Shown: positions 32,715 through 42,147, counted from the stretch's first letter. The stretch is 64,000 nucleotides of DNA from JAMLJG01 sp035327585 (GCA_035327585.1 DAOLDD010000001.1:142796-206795); one strand, 5' to 3'. Made by a program: numbers and translations. Notes: generated by a model not told the origin, from the sequence alone.

Positions 32715-34250
32715 TCACAACTGCCACTGCCGGTCGAGCGCACGGTATTGCAGCGCCTCGGAAATGTGGGCGGTCTGGATGTCGTCCGCGCAGGCAAGAT
32801 CGGCGATCGTGCGCGCCACCTTCAGGATGCGGTCGTAGGCACGGGCGCTGAAGTTCAACTCGTGAAGCGCCATCTTAAGCATGTCCTGCGCCTCCACGCC
32901 CAACTTCGCATGCCGCTGGACTTCCTTCGCACGCATCGCGGCGTTGCAGTTCACACGCGGATTCCCGTCATACCGGGCCTGCTGCACCTGCCGCGCGCGC
33001 ATCACGCGGTCGCGGATGGCGGACGAGGGCTCGCCCTTCGCCTCGGACGCGAGGTCGTGATACTTCACCGCGGGCACCTCGACATGGATGTCGATGCGGT
33101 CCAGCAGCGGCCCGGAAATTTTCGCGCGGTACCGCTGGATCTGCACGGGCGTGCAGCGGCACTCGCGCTTCGTGTCGCCGTAGTACCCGCACGGGCAGGG
33201 ATTCATCGCCGCCACCAGCATAAAGCGGCACGGGAAGGTCAGGCTCGCCGCTGCGCGCGCAATCGTCACCTGCCCGTCCTCCAGCGGCTGCCGCATCACC
33301 TCCAGCACGTTGCGATGGAACTCCGGCAACTCGTCGAGAAACAGCACGCCGTGGTGCGCGAGACTCACCTCGCCCGGCATCGGATGCGTGCCGCCGCCAA
33401 GCAGCCCCGCGTCCGAGATCGTATGGTGCGGCGAACGAAACGGACGGCGCGCGACCAGCGCCTGGTGCGGCGGCAGCATGCCCGCGATGCTGTGGATCTT
33501 CGTCGTCTCCAGCGCCTCGTCCATGCTCAGCGGCGGCAAAATACTCGGCACCCGCTTCGCGAGCATCGACTTGCCCGTGCCCGGTGGCCCGATGAGCAGG
33601 AGGTTGTGCCCGCCCGCGATGGCGACCTCGACCGCGCGCTTCGCGAATTCCTGCCCCTTCACGTCCGCGTAGTCTTCCTCGTAGGCGCAATGCGACGTGA
33701 ACTCCCGGCTCACGTCCACGCGGACCGGCGCGATCTCGATTTTTCCCGCGACGAAATCCGCCGCCTCGCGCAGCGTGCGCACGGGATATACCGCGATCCC
33801 CTCCACCACCGCGGCCTCCTCGACGTTGTCCGGCGGCACCAACACCGCCACGCGTCCCTCCCGTCGCGCCATCAACGTCATCGGCAGCACGCCACGCACC
33901 CGGCGCACCTCGCCGCTCAACGCGAGTTCGCCCACGACGACGTATTTTTCGAGCGCCGCGCCGGGAATCGCGTCGGTCGCGGCCAGCATGCCCAGCGCAA
34001 TCGGCAGATCGAAACTAGGCCCCTCTTTCTTCACGTCGGCCGGCGCGAGATTTACCGTCGTGCGCCCCAACGGCGGCGCGAAACCGGAATTGATCAGCGC
34101 GGTCCAGACGCGATCGGTGCTCTCCTTCACCGCCGCGTCGGGCAGCCCGACCACGATCACCTTGGGGTCGCCGCGACCCGCGTTTACCTCGATTTCGACG
34201 GGAAACGCGTCCACGCCGTACACCGCGCTCGAAAATACTTTGGCCAGCAT
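32715..34250 (-). CDS. comM: YifB/ComM-like magnesium chelatase-type AAA ATPase
   Basis: A 511-residue protein with an N-terminal ChlI/Lon-like domain (about 1-190), a Mg-chelatase AAA core with Walker A GPPGTGKSML (about 221-230), FLDELPEF as Walker B and a C-terminal Mg_chelatase_C domain. The four-Cys segment NPCPCGYYGDTKRECRC (about 351-367) is typical of the family. ComM is a helicase that extends branch migration during integration of incoming DNA; in non-competent bacteria its role is unclear. It is transcribed away from the methyltransferase at 34380. Confidence 0.92.
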   Translation of the reverse strand: MLAKVFSSAVYGVDAFPVEIEVNAGRGDPKVIVVGLPDAAVKESTDRVWTALINSGFAPPLGRTTVNLAPADVKKEGPSFDLPIALGMLAATDAIPGAALEKYVVVGELALSGEVRRVRGVLPMTLMARREGRVAVLVPPDNVEEAAVVEGIAVYPVRTLREAADFVAGKIEIAPVRVDVSREFTSHCAYEEDYADVKGQEFAKRAVEVAIAGGHNLLLIGPPGTGKSMLAKRVPSILPPLSMDEALETTKIHSIAGMLPPHQALVARRPFRSPHHTISDAGLLGGGTHPMPGEVSLAHHGVLFLDELPEFHRNVLEVMRQPLEDGQVTIARAAASLTFPCRFMLVAAMNPCPCGYYGDTKRECRCTPVQIQRYRAKISGPLLDRIDIHVEVPAVKYHDLASEAKGEPSSAIRDRVMRARQVQQARYDGNPRVNCNAAMRAKEVQRHAKLGVEAQDMLKMALHELNFSARAYDRILKVARTIADLACADDIQTAHISEALQYRALDRQWQL

Positions 34251-34379
34251 CGCCGGGACTCCCGTGGATCACCGCGCAACGGCATCCACGCGCGGCAGGG
34301 TAAGACAGATGCGCCGCGCTGAAAAGCGCGGAACGCATTCACTTGCGGCATGCCGATGGCCGCACTACGGTTCCCTCCC

Positions 34380-35204
34380 ATGAAATCGGTGCTGAAAGAG
34401 GCGCTCGGCCGGGCGCTCGCGCGCTGCTCCCCCGCCCTCGCCGGCGCCGTCGCGAACGGCGACCCACACGCGCTGGCGTCCCGACGCGGTCGCCTCATCC
34501 GCCACGCGCAACTGCAGCAGGCCGTCCGAACCCGCAACTGGACCGGTCTCCGGCGCGGTCTCACCACCTACTGGCAGGGCACGCCCGGCGACCAGTTCTA
34601 CGACGCTTATCCCGAGCGGTTCGACCAGTGGTTCCTGCAGCATCATTACCCGCTGGTCAACGCCCTCTGCGCGGAGGCCGTACGAGGCAGCTACACGCGA
34701 CTCTATGAAATCGGTTGCGGGAATGGCCGCGTCCTCGCGCACCTCGCCGAACAAATGCCGGACATCACGCAGTTCACCGGACTGGACGTGAACCCGTCCA
34801 TCATTGAGCGCAATCGCGCGACCTACGCCGCTCTACCCCGTCTCTCCTTCGCGTGCGCGGACGCCGCGGAGTGGTTGCCCGCGCATGCGCAATCGGGCTC
34901 GATTCTGCTCACCTACGGCGGCGTGCTCGAATACTTCGCACCCGACGAACTCCAGCACCTGTTCCGTCTCTGGGCGGATCGCTTCGCCCCCTCGACCGTC
35001 GCCCTCGTGGAACCGCTGGACCCCGCCTTCGACGCATCGAACGAAACAACCTCGCGCGCGGGCGGACTGGAATGCTCGTTCTCCCACCCGTACCGGCGGA
35101 TGTTGGAAGCGGCGGGATTCACGATCCGCTTCGAACAAGAAGTCCGGATCGAGCACCGCTGGATCATGCTGCTCGCGACGCGCGCGTCCGCCGGTCAGCC
35201 GTAA
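34380..35204 (+). CDS. Class I SAM-dependent methyltransferase
   Basis: About 274 residues with SAM motif I YEIGCGNGRVLAHLAEQ (about 110-126) and LDVNPSIIERN (about 139-149), followed by SGSILLTYGGVLEYF. The first 80 residues are a helical extension. The ATG at 34380 begins MKSVLKEALG; an upstream in-frame ATG has no ribosome site and lies in the divergent promoter region. Its 3' end overlaps that of the convergent helicase gene by 10 bases. The substrate is unknown. Confidence 0.78.
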   Translation: MKSVLKEALGRALARCSPALAGAVANGDPHALASRRGRLIRHAQLQQAVRTRNWTGLRRGLTTYWQGTPGDQFYDAYPERFDQWFLQHHYPLVNALCAEAVRGSYTRLYEIGCGNGRVLAHLAEQMPDITQFTGLDVNPSIIERNRATYAALPRLSFACADAAEWLPAHAQSGSILLTYGGVLEYFAPDELQHLFRLWADRFAPSTVALVEPLDPAFDASNETTSRAGGLECSFSHPYRRMLEAAGFTIRFEQEVRIEHRWIMLLATRASAGQP

Positions 35205-37126
35205 AAATTCTCTTCCTTCACCAACGGCGGCGGAAGATCCGTCACGAAACGCGACGGCGGATAGAATTGCACCCCGCCATCGCGCGCGCGGCGGAGCGCG
35301 GGCACGCAAAGATAGAGTTCGTCCTTCGCGCGCGTCGTGGCGACGTAGAACAAACGGCGCTCCTCCGAGTCGCCCTCGTCGTCGTTCATCGACCGGCTCG
35401 ACGGGAACATGCCGTCGGACAGCCAGAGCACGAACACCGATGGCCATTCGAGGCCCTTCGCCTGGTGGATCGTGCTCAAGCGCACCGCCTCGTTGTGCGT
35501 CGCGTGCGGATCGTCCACCTCGGTGTCCAGGTTCGTCAGCAACGCCATCTCGCTCAGGAATTCCGTCGTGCTGGTGAACCGCGATGTAAAGAGGACCAAT
35601 TCCTCGAGGTCCTCCTTGCGGCGATCGTAGTTGTCAAACGTCTCGACGGCATACTGGTCGTAGAACGCGGCGACAAACCGCTCGATCACCGTCGCGGGGT
35701 CGCCGTCGAGGATGCCAAAAACCTCCTCCAAATCCTGCCACGGCGCGCGGGCCGCGGTGGGCAGGAGGGAAAGCAACTTTTCGCGCGCCGCCGGATCGCG
35801 CACGTCAAAGCGCCCACCCAGCGCGGTCCAGACCTTCACACAGGTCTTCTTCCCCATTTTCGGGAAGAGCTGCATCAGACGCGAAAACGAAAGTTCGTCG
35901 CCCGGATTTGCCACGAGCCGCAGCAGCGTGCAGGCATCCTTGATGTGCGCCTGCTCGAAGAAGCGCATGCCCGACGTGATCAGGAACGGCAGCCGCTCGC
36001 GCGCGAGCAGCAACTGCAATTCCAGCGCGTGGTAGTGCGCGCGGTAAAGCACGACGATGTCGTTCAGGCTACGGCCCGCCGCGCGCAGGCGGCGAATGCG
36101 ATCCACCACGTACAGCGCCTGCTGGTCGCCATCGCGCAAGCGCGCGACCACGGGCGGCCGGGTCGCCGGACGCGTCGCGCGCAGCGTCTTCTGGAACTGC
36201 TCCGGATTCCCCGCGATGCACGAGTTCGCCACATCAAGGATGCCGGGCACGCTGCGGTAGTTTGTCTCCAGTTTAAACACCGTCGTGCCGGGATAGCGCT
36301 GGGGAAAGGACAGGATGTTCCGGAAATCCGCGCCGCGCCAGGAATAGATGCTCTGGAAATCGTCGCCGACCACGAGCAGGTTGCGGCGCTCCGTCGCGAG
36401 GATGTCGACCCACGCCGCCTGGATGACGTTCGTATCCTGGTACTCATCCACGAGAATGTGCATGAACCGCTCGCGGTAGCGCGCGAGGATGTCGGGGTGC
36501 TCGCGGAACAGGCGCAGGCCGTTCACGAGCAGGTCGTCGAAGTCCATCGCGTTGAGCTCGGTTTTCTTCTTCTCGTACAGTTCGTGCACGCGGACCACGT
36601 CGTGCAGGTCGATCTCGTGCGCGCCGAGGCGCTGCTCCGCGATGCGGATGACGGGAACCTCCTTGCTGTTGGCGAGCCCGTAAATGGAGAGCAACACGTC
36701 CGGCTTCGGGAAATGTTTACCGAGCAGGTTCAGTTCGTCCGCCGCGGATTTCAGCAGCGAACGCGCGTCGTCCTGGTCGAGGATCGTGTAGTCGGACCCG
36801 TACCCCAGCGCGTCCCCGTGCCGGCGCAGCATGCGGTTCGCCATGTGGTGGAACGTGCCGCCCCAGAGGCCGCCCACACCGTCGCCGACGAGCAGGCGCG
36901 CGCGGTCCAGCATCTCGCGCGCCGCCCGGTTTGTAAACGTGAGCAGCAGGATGCGGTCCGGCTCGATGCCGCGCTCGACCAGCCACGCGACGCGGTACGT
37001 CAGCGTGCGCGTCTTGCCCGTACCCGCCGCGGCGATGACCAGCACCGGCCCGTCCGGCGCCTGCACGGCTGCGAGCTGCTCCTCGTTCAGTTCCTGTTCA
37101 AAAGCGACGGACATGGGGAAATTCAA
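35195..37126 (-). CDS. UvrD/PcrA-type superfamily 1 DNA helicase
   Basis: A 643-residue SF1A helicase with Q motif and Walker A AAAGTGKTRTLTY (about 32-44), motif Ib TFTNRAAREM, Walker B ILVDEYQDTN, motif III GDDFQSIYSWRGAD, motif V TIHQAKGLEW and motif VI VATTRAKDELYL. These 3'-5' helicases act in nucleotide excision and mismatch repair or in removing proteins from DNA. The length is about 80 residues short of UvrD, mainly at the C-terminus, which carries the RNA-polymerase/partner-binding tail in UvrD/PcrA. The start could also be the internal Met5. Confidence 0.92.
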   Translation of the reverse strand: MNFPMSVAFEQELNEEQLAAVQAPDGPVLVIAAAGTGKTRTLTYRVAWLVERGIEPDRILLLTFTNRAAREMLDRARLLVGDGVGGLWGGTFHHMANRMLRRHGDALGYGSDYTILDQDDARSLLKSAADELNLLGKHFPKPDVLLSIYGLANSKEVPVIRIAEQRLGAHEIDLHDVVRVHELYEKKKTELNAMDFDDLLVNGLRLFREHPDILARYRERFMHILVDEYQDTNVIQAAWVDILATERRNLLVVGDDFQSIYSWRGADFRNILSFPQRYPGTTVFKLETNYRSVPGILDVANSCIAGNPEQFQKTLRATRPATRPPVVARLRDGDQQALYVVDRIRRLRAAGRSLNDIVVLYRAHYHALELQLLLARERLPFLITSGMRFFEQAHIKDACTLLRLVANPGDELSFSRLMQLFPKMGKKTCVKVWTALGGRFDVRDPAAREKLLSLLPTAARAPWQDLEEVFGILDGDPATVIERFVAAFYDQYAVETFDNYDRRKEDLEELVLFTSRFTSTTEFLSEMALLTNLDTEVDDPHATHNEAVRLSTIHQAKGLEWPSVFVLWLSDGMFPSSRSMNDDEGDSEERRLFYVATTRAKDELYLCVPALRRARDGGVQFYPPSRFVTDLPPPLVKEENFYG

Positions 37127-37149
37127 GAATATGAAGACTGACGAATTCT

Positions 37150-37280
37150 GGCCCCCGGCGGGCTTGTCCCGCCGGAGCCAAAGTTTATCGAGCTACCGCG
37201 CAGCTGGGGAACTTTCGCTCCCGCGACCAAGCGGTAGCGAAGTGGACTTGGGCTCCGGCGGGGCAAGCCCGCCGGGGGCC
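37150..37280. repeat. Nested 30-bp inverted repeat element
   Basis: The arms 37150-37179 and 37251-37280 are reverse complements with a single mismatch. Each arm also contains its own perfect 8-bp hairpin (CCGGCGGG...CCCGCCGG with a CTTGT-type loop). The inner sequence holds a further CTACCGC/GCGGTAG pair. The whole forms a cruciform or large RNA hairpin between the helicase and flippase genes and resembles REP/BIME or MITE-like elements; no coding frame is present. Confidence 0.8.
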
Positions 37281-37312
37281 GACCTGTTTTTCGGATAGCG
37301 ATTCATATCAAT

Positions 37313-37377
37313 TTGCAACGTCTGTAAAATGTTTTTTGGGCGCTTGCAACGTCTGTAAATTACAGACCCTGTAATTT
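37313..37377. repeat. Direct repeat and overlapping palindromes at the flippase 3' end
   Basis: TTGCAACGTCTGTAAA occurs twice (37313-37328 and 37344-37359). The second copy runs into the perfect 17-base palindrome GTCTGTAAATTACAGAC (37351-37367), which overlaps a second hairpin, AAATTACAG-ACC-CTGTAATTT, followed by Ts. The last part is the flippase stop region. The hairpin plus T-run on the plus strand is terminator-like, and the palindrome could also be a protein-binding site. Confidence 0.6.
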
Positions 37378-38646
37378 TTCATCCGACGCGGGTGCGGAGC
37401 GACCGGGGCGGAGCAGGACCCAAAGGTAGAGCAGCGCGGAGAGGGTGGCGACGGCGCCGAGCACGGCGACGATGTGCAGCACGGTATCGTGCCAGAGCGC
37501 GACGCCGCCGAGGTACGCGACGGCGAGCGCGAGCAGCCAAGGCACGGTTTCAAAGCGGTGTTGCGCCATCTCGAAGTGCAGCAGCAGGTACGCAATGCCG
37601 AGCGGGCTCATGGCGAGCATCACCATGCGCACGAGGTGCTCGAGTTCGGGCGTGGGATCGGTGACGCCGTAGAGGATGCGCAACGGGAGCCAGGGCCAGA
37701 TGACGGACACCGCGACGCCTGCGCCGATCATCGCGACGACCATGCCGAGCGCTTTTAGCACTGTGAGGCGGCTGTTGCGGGTCGTGCCGCCGGTGGAAAT
37801 CACCTTCGGGAACATCGCCATCGCAATCGGCATGGGCAGGAAGACGACGGAGCGCCCGATAGTCGCGGCCCACGCGAAGTGGCCGGCCTCCTCGGGATGG
37901 AAGTGCCGCACGAGCATCACGTCGCAATTCATCAACACGCCGTAGCCCGCGAGCATGAACATCGCCTTGAGGAAATACGGGCCGATGCCGCGCGTCGATT
38001 CCACGCGTTCGCGCGCGGCCCGTGTGATCCACCAGACGCCGAAGCCCGCGGCCAGCGTGCCATAGACCATCGCAAGCGCGTGGGCCATGACGGCGTGGAA
38101 CGCGGTGGCGGCGAAGGCGAGCAGGAACGCATAGCCGAGAACCAGGCGCACGATGCTGAGCCCGTGCAGGGACGCGCCGAACCACCAGAAGGTCTGCATG
38201 CCCTGTAGGATGCCCGCGAGCACGGGCAACAGCATGAACGCCGGAAGCGACAGGGCGACCACCAGGATGGGCGCGGGCGAGGCCATGTGGAAAAACGTGG
38301 CGACCTGGGTGTGCACCAGCCAGAGCAGTACGCTCGCGGGGATCGCCAGCGCGCCGATGCGCCAACTCCATCGACGCGCAATCGCGCGGGCGAGCGCTGG
38401 GTTCTGCTGACGGTGCGCGCGCGCGGCGAAGTGCGCCATCGCGTTGCGCAGCGCGTCGAGCGGCGTGGCCATCACGAGCAGCATGTTGAGCAGCGTGGCG
38501 AGGATGCCGTATTCGTCCGTCGTGAGGCCGCGCCCCATGACCATGTGAAACACGACATTCGCCACGTTGGCGATGCCCGTGGTGAAGATCAGCAGGAAGC
38601 CGTGTTTAACCAGCTTGCCTTCGTATTCAGGGGTGGAGGCGCTCAT
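37360..38646 (-). CDS. Polysaccharide flippase-like membrane protein (MOP/Wzx superfamily)
   Basis: A 428-residue protein with about 12 membrane segments. The N-terminal region LVKHGFLLIFTTGIANVANV and VMGRGLTTDEYGILATLLN matches the Polysacc_synt/MOP fold of Wzx-type flippases. It would move lipid-linked sugars across the inner membrane. It overlaps the GT2 gene by 4 bases and is last in a four-gene operon (ArgE-like, GT39-type, GT2, flippase). The substrate is unknown. Confidence 0.85.
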   Translation of the reverse strand: MSASTPEYEGKLVKHGFLLIFTTGIANVANVVFHMVMGRGLTTDEYGILATLLNMLLVMATPLDALRNAMAHFAARAHRQQNPALARAIARRWSWRIGALAIPASVLLWLVHTQVATFFHMASPAPILVVALSLPAFMLLPVLAGILQGMQTFWWFGASLHGLSIVRLVLGYAFLLAFAATAFHAVMAHALAMVYGTLAAGFGVWWITRAARERVESTRGIGPYFLKAMFMLAGYGVLMNCDVMLVRHFHPEEAGHFAWAATIGRSVVFLPMPIAMAMFPKVISTGGTTRNSRLTVLKALGMVVAMIGAGVAVSVIWPWLPLRILYGVTDPTPELEHLVRMVMLAMSPLGIAYLLLHFEMAQHRFETVPWLLALAVAYLGGVALWHDTVLHIVAVLGAVATLSALLYLWVLLRPGRSAPASDEKLQGL

Positions 38647-39416
38647 TTGGCGTGGGGACGGTGGAACCAGCGGCCCAGCGTATGGTCATAGAGATCCACC
38701 ACCCACTTGAAGGGCGAATAGAGCAGGCGCAGGCGCACGATGGCAACAAACATTTCGGCGGACGCCTTGGAAATATTGAGCTGCGAGCCGCCGATGTCGT
38801 GCCAGGTGGTGGGATGTTCGACGATGCGAAACCCGGCGCGGCGGAGTTTAAAGAGCAGGTCAACGTCGAACGCCCAGCGCGTGATGCCGATTTCGGGCAG
38901 CACGGCCTGCACCGCCTCGCGGGTGAGGACCTTCGCGCCGCACTGCGTGTCGCGGATCTTCACCTTAAAGAACCAGCGGACAAAGAAATTGAAGATGCGC
39001 GACGCGACGCGGCGTTTCAGCGGCTGCGGGGGATGGACGACGGATTCCTTGAACCAACGCGACGCGATGATCGCGCCGGCGTCGCCAATGTTCCGGACGA
39101 GGTCATCGAAGGCGTGGGGCGGCGTGGCGCCGTCGGCATCGACGAACCCGATACGCTCGCCGCGCGCGGCGGCGAAGCCAAGCATGATCGCCCCACCCTT
39201 CCCGATGGCGCGGGGCTCGACGAGGACGCGGACGGCGGGATGCGCCGCGATTTGCTCGCGGGCGACGCGCTCGGTGCCGTCGCGCGAGCCGTTGACGACG
39301 ACGATCAGTTCGAAGTCCGCGCCGAGGCGCGGTTCGTAGTAGTCCAGGTAGGCCCGCAGCGTCGGCGGCAGACGCGCCTCCTCGTTGTAGGCGGGGATGA
39401 CGATGGAGAGTTTCAC
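38643..39416 (-). CDS. Family 2 glycosyltransferase (ALG5-like polyprenyl-phosphate glucosyltransferase type)
   Basis: A 257-residue GT-A enzyme with IVIPAYNEEARLPPTL (about 5-20), VVVNGSRDGT, GFVDADGATP (about 94-103) and GAKVLTREAV, a pattern close to ALG5-like dolichyl-phosphate glucosyltransferases. It probably makes polyprenyl-phosphate hexose, the donor for the GT-C enzyme encoded directly upstream. 4-base overlaps on both sides indicate tight coupling. Confidence 0.85.
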   Translation of the reverse strand: MKLSIVIPAYNEEARLPPTLRAYLDYYEPRLGADFELIVVVNGSRDGTERVAREQIAAHPAVRVLVEPRAIGKGGAIMLGFAAARGERIGFVDADGATPPHAFDDLVRNIGDAGAIIASRWFKESVVHPPQPLKRRVASRIFNFFVRWFFKVKIRDTQCGAKVLTREAVQAVLPEIGITRWAFDVDLLFKLRRAGFRIVEHPTTWHDIGGSQLNISKASAEMFVAIVRLRLLYSPFKWVVDLYDHTLGRWFHRPHAK

Positions 39417-40972
39417 GGCGCGCGAGTGTAGAGGCGGAGCGTGGTGTTGCCCTGGCCGAAATACGGGATGGTTTCCGCGAGGGTGAAGCGGCGCTCCAGC
39501 AGGGCGACCAGTTCCTGCTGATCGGCGACGGCCAGCGGCGCGACGGCGGGGGCGGCGATGCTGAAGGCGTAGTCACTCAGCGCGGCGACGCGGGCGTCGG
39601 AGGACGCGAGCTGCTCGTGCAGCATCTCCGCGTTGACCACGCGCAGAGGCTCGGCGCGGTCGCGCGGCCAGTCGGGGTAGTAGCTGAAGACGCCCATTTC
39701 CCAGCCGCGCGGGACGCGGAGTCCGGCTTCGACGGCGAGGTAGGTGTCCTGCGTGAGCAACTCTCGCGCGTCGCCTGATCTTTCGCGGACGAGGCGCGCG
39801 GCGTCGCGCAACTGGAGGAGCGCGGGCTGTTCGCGCATGCGCCACCATATCCGGTCGCGGCCGACGATCATCCAGGACTGGTTCACCGGGGAGGACAGCG
39901 CCGCTGCGCCGCTGAGCAGGAGCGCGAGCCAAAGCGCGGCGCCCGCCATGCGCGGTGCGGCGAGCGCGGGCAGGCGAAACACCGCGGCGGCGAGCAGCGC
40001 GGCAAAGATCGGGAAGATCGGGACCTGATAGTCGTCGTACGGGAACGGCGCGGCAGCTTGCACAAGCGCGATGCCGGCGAGTGTGAGCCAGAGCGTGACG
40101 ACGAAGCAGTCGCGGGGTCCTTCGCCGCGGGCGAGGCCAACGAGACGGAGGACGACCAACCCCACCCCGAGCGCGATGGCGGCGAGATAGGCCTGCGTGA
40201 CGCGTGAGACAAGGCCGAGCTTGAAGGCCAGCGTGCTGAACAGGCCGCCCGCCTCGCGATAGGCATGGTAGTCCAGCAGGAAGAAGCGGAACGACTCCGG
40301 GGCGAGCGCATAGAACAGGCCGAGGAAGATCGCGAGCCCGGTCGCACCGCCGAGGCCGAACGCGATCCACGCGCGGTCGCCGTTTGCCTTGCGGTTGCAC
40401 AGCAGGCAGAGCCCCACCGTCGCGAGGGCGAGGCCGGTGGTGATGCGCGTGGCGGCTGCGGCGGCAAGCACGAATCCGGCCCAGGCGAACAGGGCGGTAG
40501 AGCGCCGCTCCCGCGCCATCACGACGACGAGCAGCCCCTTCGCAAGGAGCAGCGCGCAGAGGGAATAGGTTTTGACGACGGTCGTGAAATAGCTGTGGTA
40601 GACGTTGACCGCGATGAGGATGAAGGCGAACAGCGCGGCGGCCTCCTTTCGGCCCGGCGGCGCGATGCGGCCAGCCAGCGCGGCGGCGGCGAGCGCGGCG
40701 GCGAGGCCGAGCAGCGCGGTCAGCGCCCGTCCCCCACCCACACCCCACGCGTCGACGAGGGGCTGCGCGAGGGCGTAGACGAGCGGCAGCATCGGGCCCT
40801 GCGTGAAGGCGAAATCGCGGAAGGGCAGTTCGCCCTCGCTCACGAGGCGCGCGGCGTAAAGATACCAACCTTCGTCCTGGTTCAGTTCACCCAGGAAGAG
40901 ATTGGCGAACATGAGCACCAGCCAGGCGGCGAGCGCGAGCAGGGCGATGAGCACTGGCGTGCGTTGCTTCAA
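39413..40972 (-). CDS. GT39/ArnT-like membrane glycosyltransferase
   Basis: About 519 residues with 10-12 membrane segments. The first periplasmic loop NQDEGWYLYAARLVSEGE (with the DE metal-binding pair) and FTQGPMLPLVYAL are signature PMT_2/ArnT-type elements. The start is the TTG at 40972, which overlaps the stop of the preceding gene (TTGA) and has AAAGGA 7 bases upstream; no ATG or GTG gives as good a fit. The in-frame extension upstream lies within the peptidase gene. It likely uses the lipid-linked sugar made by the adjacent GT2 enzyme. Confidence 0.82.
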   Translation of the reverse strand: MKQRTPVLIALLALAAWLVLMFANLFLGELNQDEGWYLYAARLVSEGELPFRDFAFTQGPMLPLVYALAQPLVDAWGVGGGRALTALLGLAAALAAAALAGRIAPPGRKEAAALFAFILIAVNVYHSYFTTVVKTYSLCALLLAKGLLVVVMARERRSTALFAWAGFVLAAAAATRITTGLALATVGLCLLCNRKANGDRAWIAFGLGGATGLAIFLGLFYALAPESFRFFLLDYHAYREAGGLFSTLAFKLGLVSRVTQAYLAAIALGVGLVVLRLVGLARGEGPRDCFVVTLWLTLAGIALVQAAAPFPYDDYQVPIFPIFAALLAAAVFRLPALAAPRMAGAALWLALLLSGAAALSSPVNQSWMIVGRDRIWWRMREQPALLQLRDAARLVRERSGDARELLTQDTYLAVEAGLRVPRGWEMGVFSYYPDWPRDRAEPLRVVNAEMLHEQLASSDARVAALSDYAFSIAAPAVAPLAVADQQELVALLERRFTLAETIPYFGQGNTTLRLYTRAP

Positions 40973-42147
40973 GCCGATTCCTTTGCCTCGACGGCCAGTC
41001 GCGCCAGAAATTCGCGCAGGATGTCGACGCCTTGCTGGAGGCTGGCGAGTTCGATGAATTCGTCCGCCGTGTGGGCCTGTTTGATGCTGCCCGGGCCGAA
41101 GACGGCGACCTCGCGGCAGGAACGCGCGAAGGGACCGGCATCGCTGTACCACCCTGCGCCTTCGGTGCGGCCCGCCGCGCCACGCGCAACGCAACTGGCG
41201 GCGAGTCGCTGAACCAACGGCGTGTCGGCTTTCGTCTCGAACGGCGTGCCGTCCTTGATCGGCGTGAGCTGCCAGCCGCTGATGGCGCCGAGCGCCTGCA
41301 GGCGGATGAGGCCGGCGCGGATTTCGCCCAGGATCGCGGCGTTGTCCTCGCCGGGCACGGTACGGCGATCCACCTCGATGACGCAGCGGTCGGGCACGAT
41401 GTTAATGGAGGAGCCGCCGCGGATGAGGCCGATGTTGACGGTGGGCGGGCCGAGCAAGGGGTTGGTGTGTTTGAGACGAGCCTGTTCGATCTCCCGCGCG
41501 ATGTCATCCATCACGAGCGCCATCGCGCGGACGGCGTTGAGGCCCTGTTCCGGGTTCGATCCGTGCGCGGCGCGGCCCTGCACTTCGATTTCGTACCAGA
41601 GCGTGCCTTTGTGCGCGTGGACGATGGCCAGTTCGGTGGGCTCGAGGATGAGCGCTTCGTCGGCGCCGATTTCAAGGTCCACGAGTTGTTCCGCACCGAC
41701 GTTGCCCTTTTCCTCGCCGACGGCGCCGACGTAGATCACCTGAACGCATGCGGCGGAGAGCGAATCGAGAAGTTCGGCGGACAGCGCCCACAGCGCGGCG
41801 GCCATCGGGCCCTTTGTGTCGCATGCGCCGCGGCCATAGAGCCGGCCCTCGCGGACCTGCGGGTCGAACGGCGGGATGGTCATGCCGTGTACCCCCTGGG
41901 TGTCGAGATGCGATTCAATCAGCAACGTGCGTTTTGGCTGGTCCGGACCAAAGCGGCCCACGACATTGGGGCGGCCCGGCGTGATTTCGTGCCATTCAAC
42001 GCGGAAGCCCTTTTGGTTGAGGTACGCGGCGAGAAACTCCGCGAGCGGCTTTTCCGTGCCGATTCGCGGGTCGGACGCCAGCAGCGGATTTACGCTCGGT
42101 ATCGCGACCAGCTTCTGGAGTAGTTCGATGAGTCCTTGTTCCGCCAT
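40969..42147 (-). CDS. M20 family deacylase (ArgE/DapE-like)
   Basis: A 392-residue M20 metallopeptidase-fold enzyme with the metal site IESHLDTQ (about 76-83), GRGACDTKG (about 109-117) with the bridging Asp, the EEKGN glutamate pair (about 149) and a dimerisation domain with RAAHGSNPEQG. ArgE removes acetyl from N-acetylornithine, DapE removes succinyl; the sequence does not let me separate these. It heads an operon of glycosyltransferases, so deacetylation of a sugar or amino-sugar precursor is another possibility. Confidence 0.85.
   Translation of the reverse strand: MAEQGLIELLQKLVAIPSVNPLLASDPRIGTEKPLAEFLAAYLNQKGFRVEWHEITPGRPNVVGRFGPDQPKRTLLIESHLDTQGVHGMTIPPFDPQVREGRLYGRGACDTKGPMAAALWALSAELLDSLSAACVQVIYVGAVGEEKGNVGAEQLVDLEIGADEALILEPTELAIVHAHKGTLWYEIEVQGRAAHGSNPEQGLNAVRAMALVMDDIAREIEQARLKHTNPLLGPPTVNIGLIRGGSSINIVPDRCVIEVDRRTVPGEDNAAILGEIRAGLIRLQALGAISGWQLTPIKDGTPFETKADTPLVQRLAASCVARGAAGRTEGAGWYSDAGPFARSCREVAVFGPGSIKQAHTADEFIELASLQQGVDILREFLARLAVEAKESA

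Noticed and set aside
32748..34322. 524-codon plus-strand frame opposite comM
   Set aside because: It has no recognisable motifs and lies entirely opposite a well-conserved AAA ATPase in GC-rich DNA.
34853..37141. 762-codon plus-strand frame opposite the helicase
   Set aside because: Antisense to all conserved SF1 helicase motifs and without any domain of its own.
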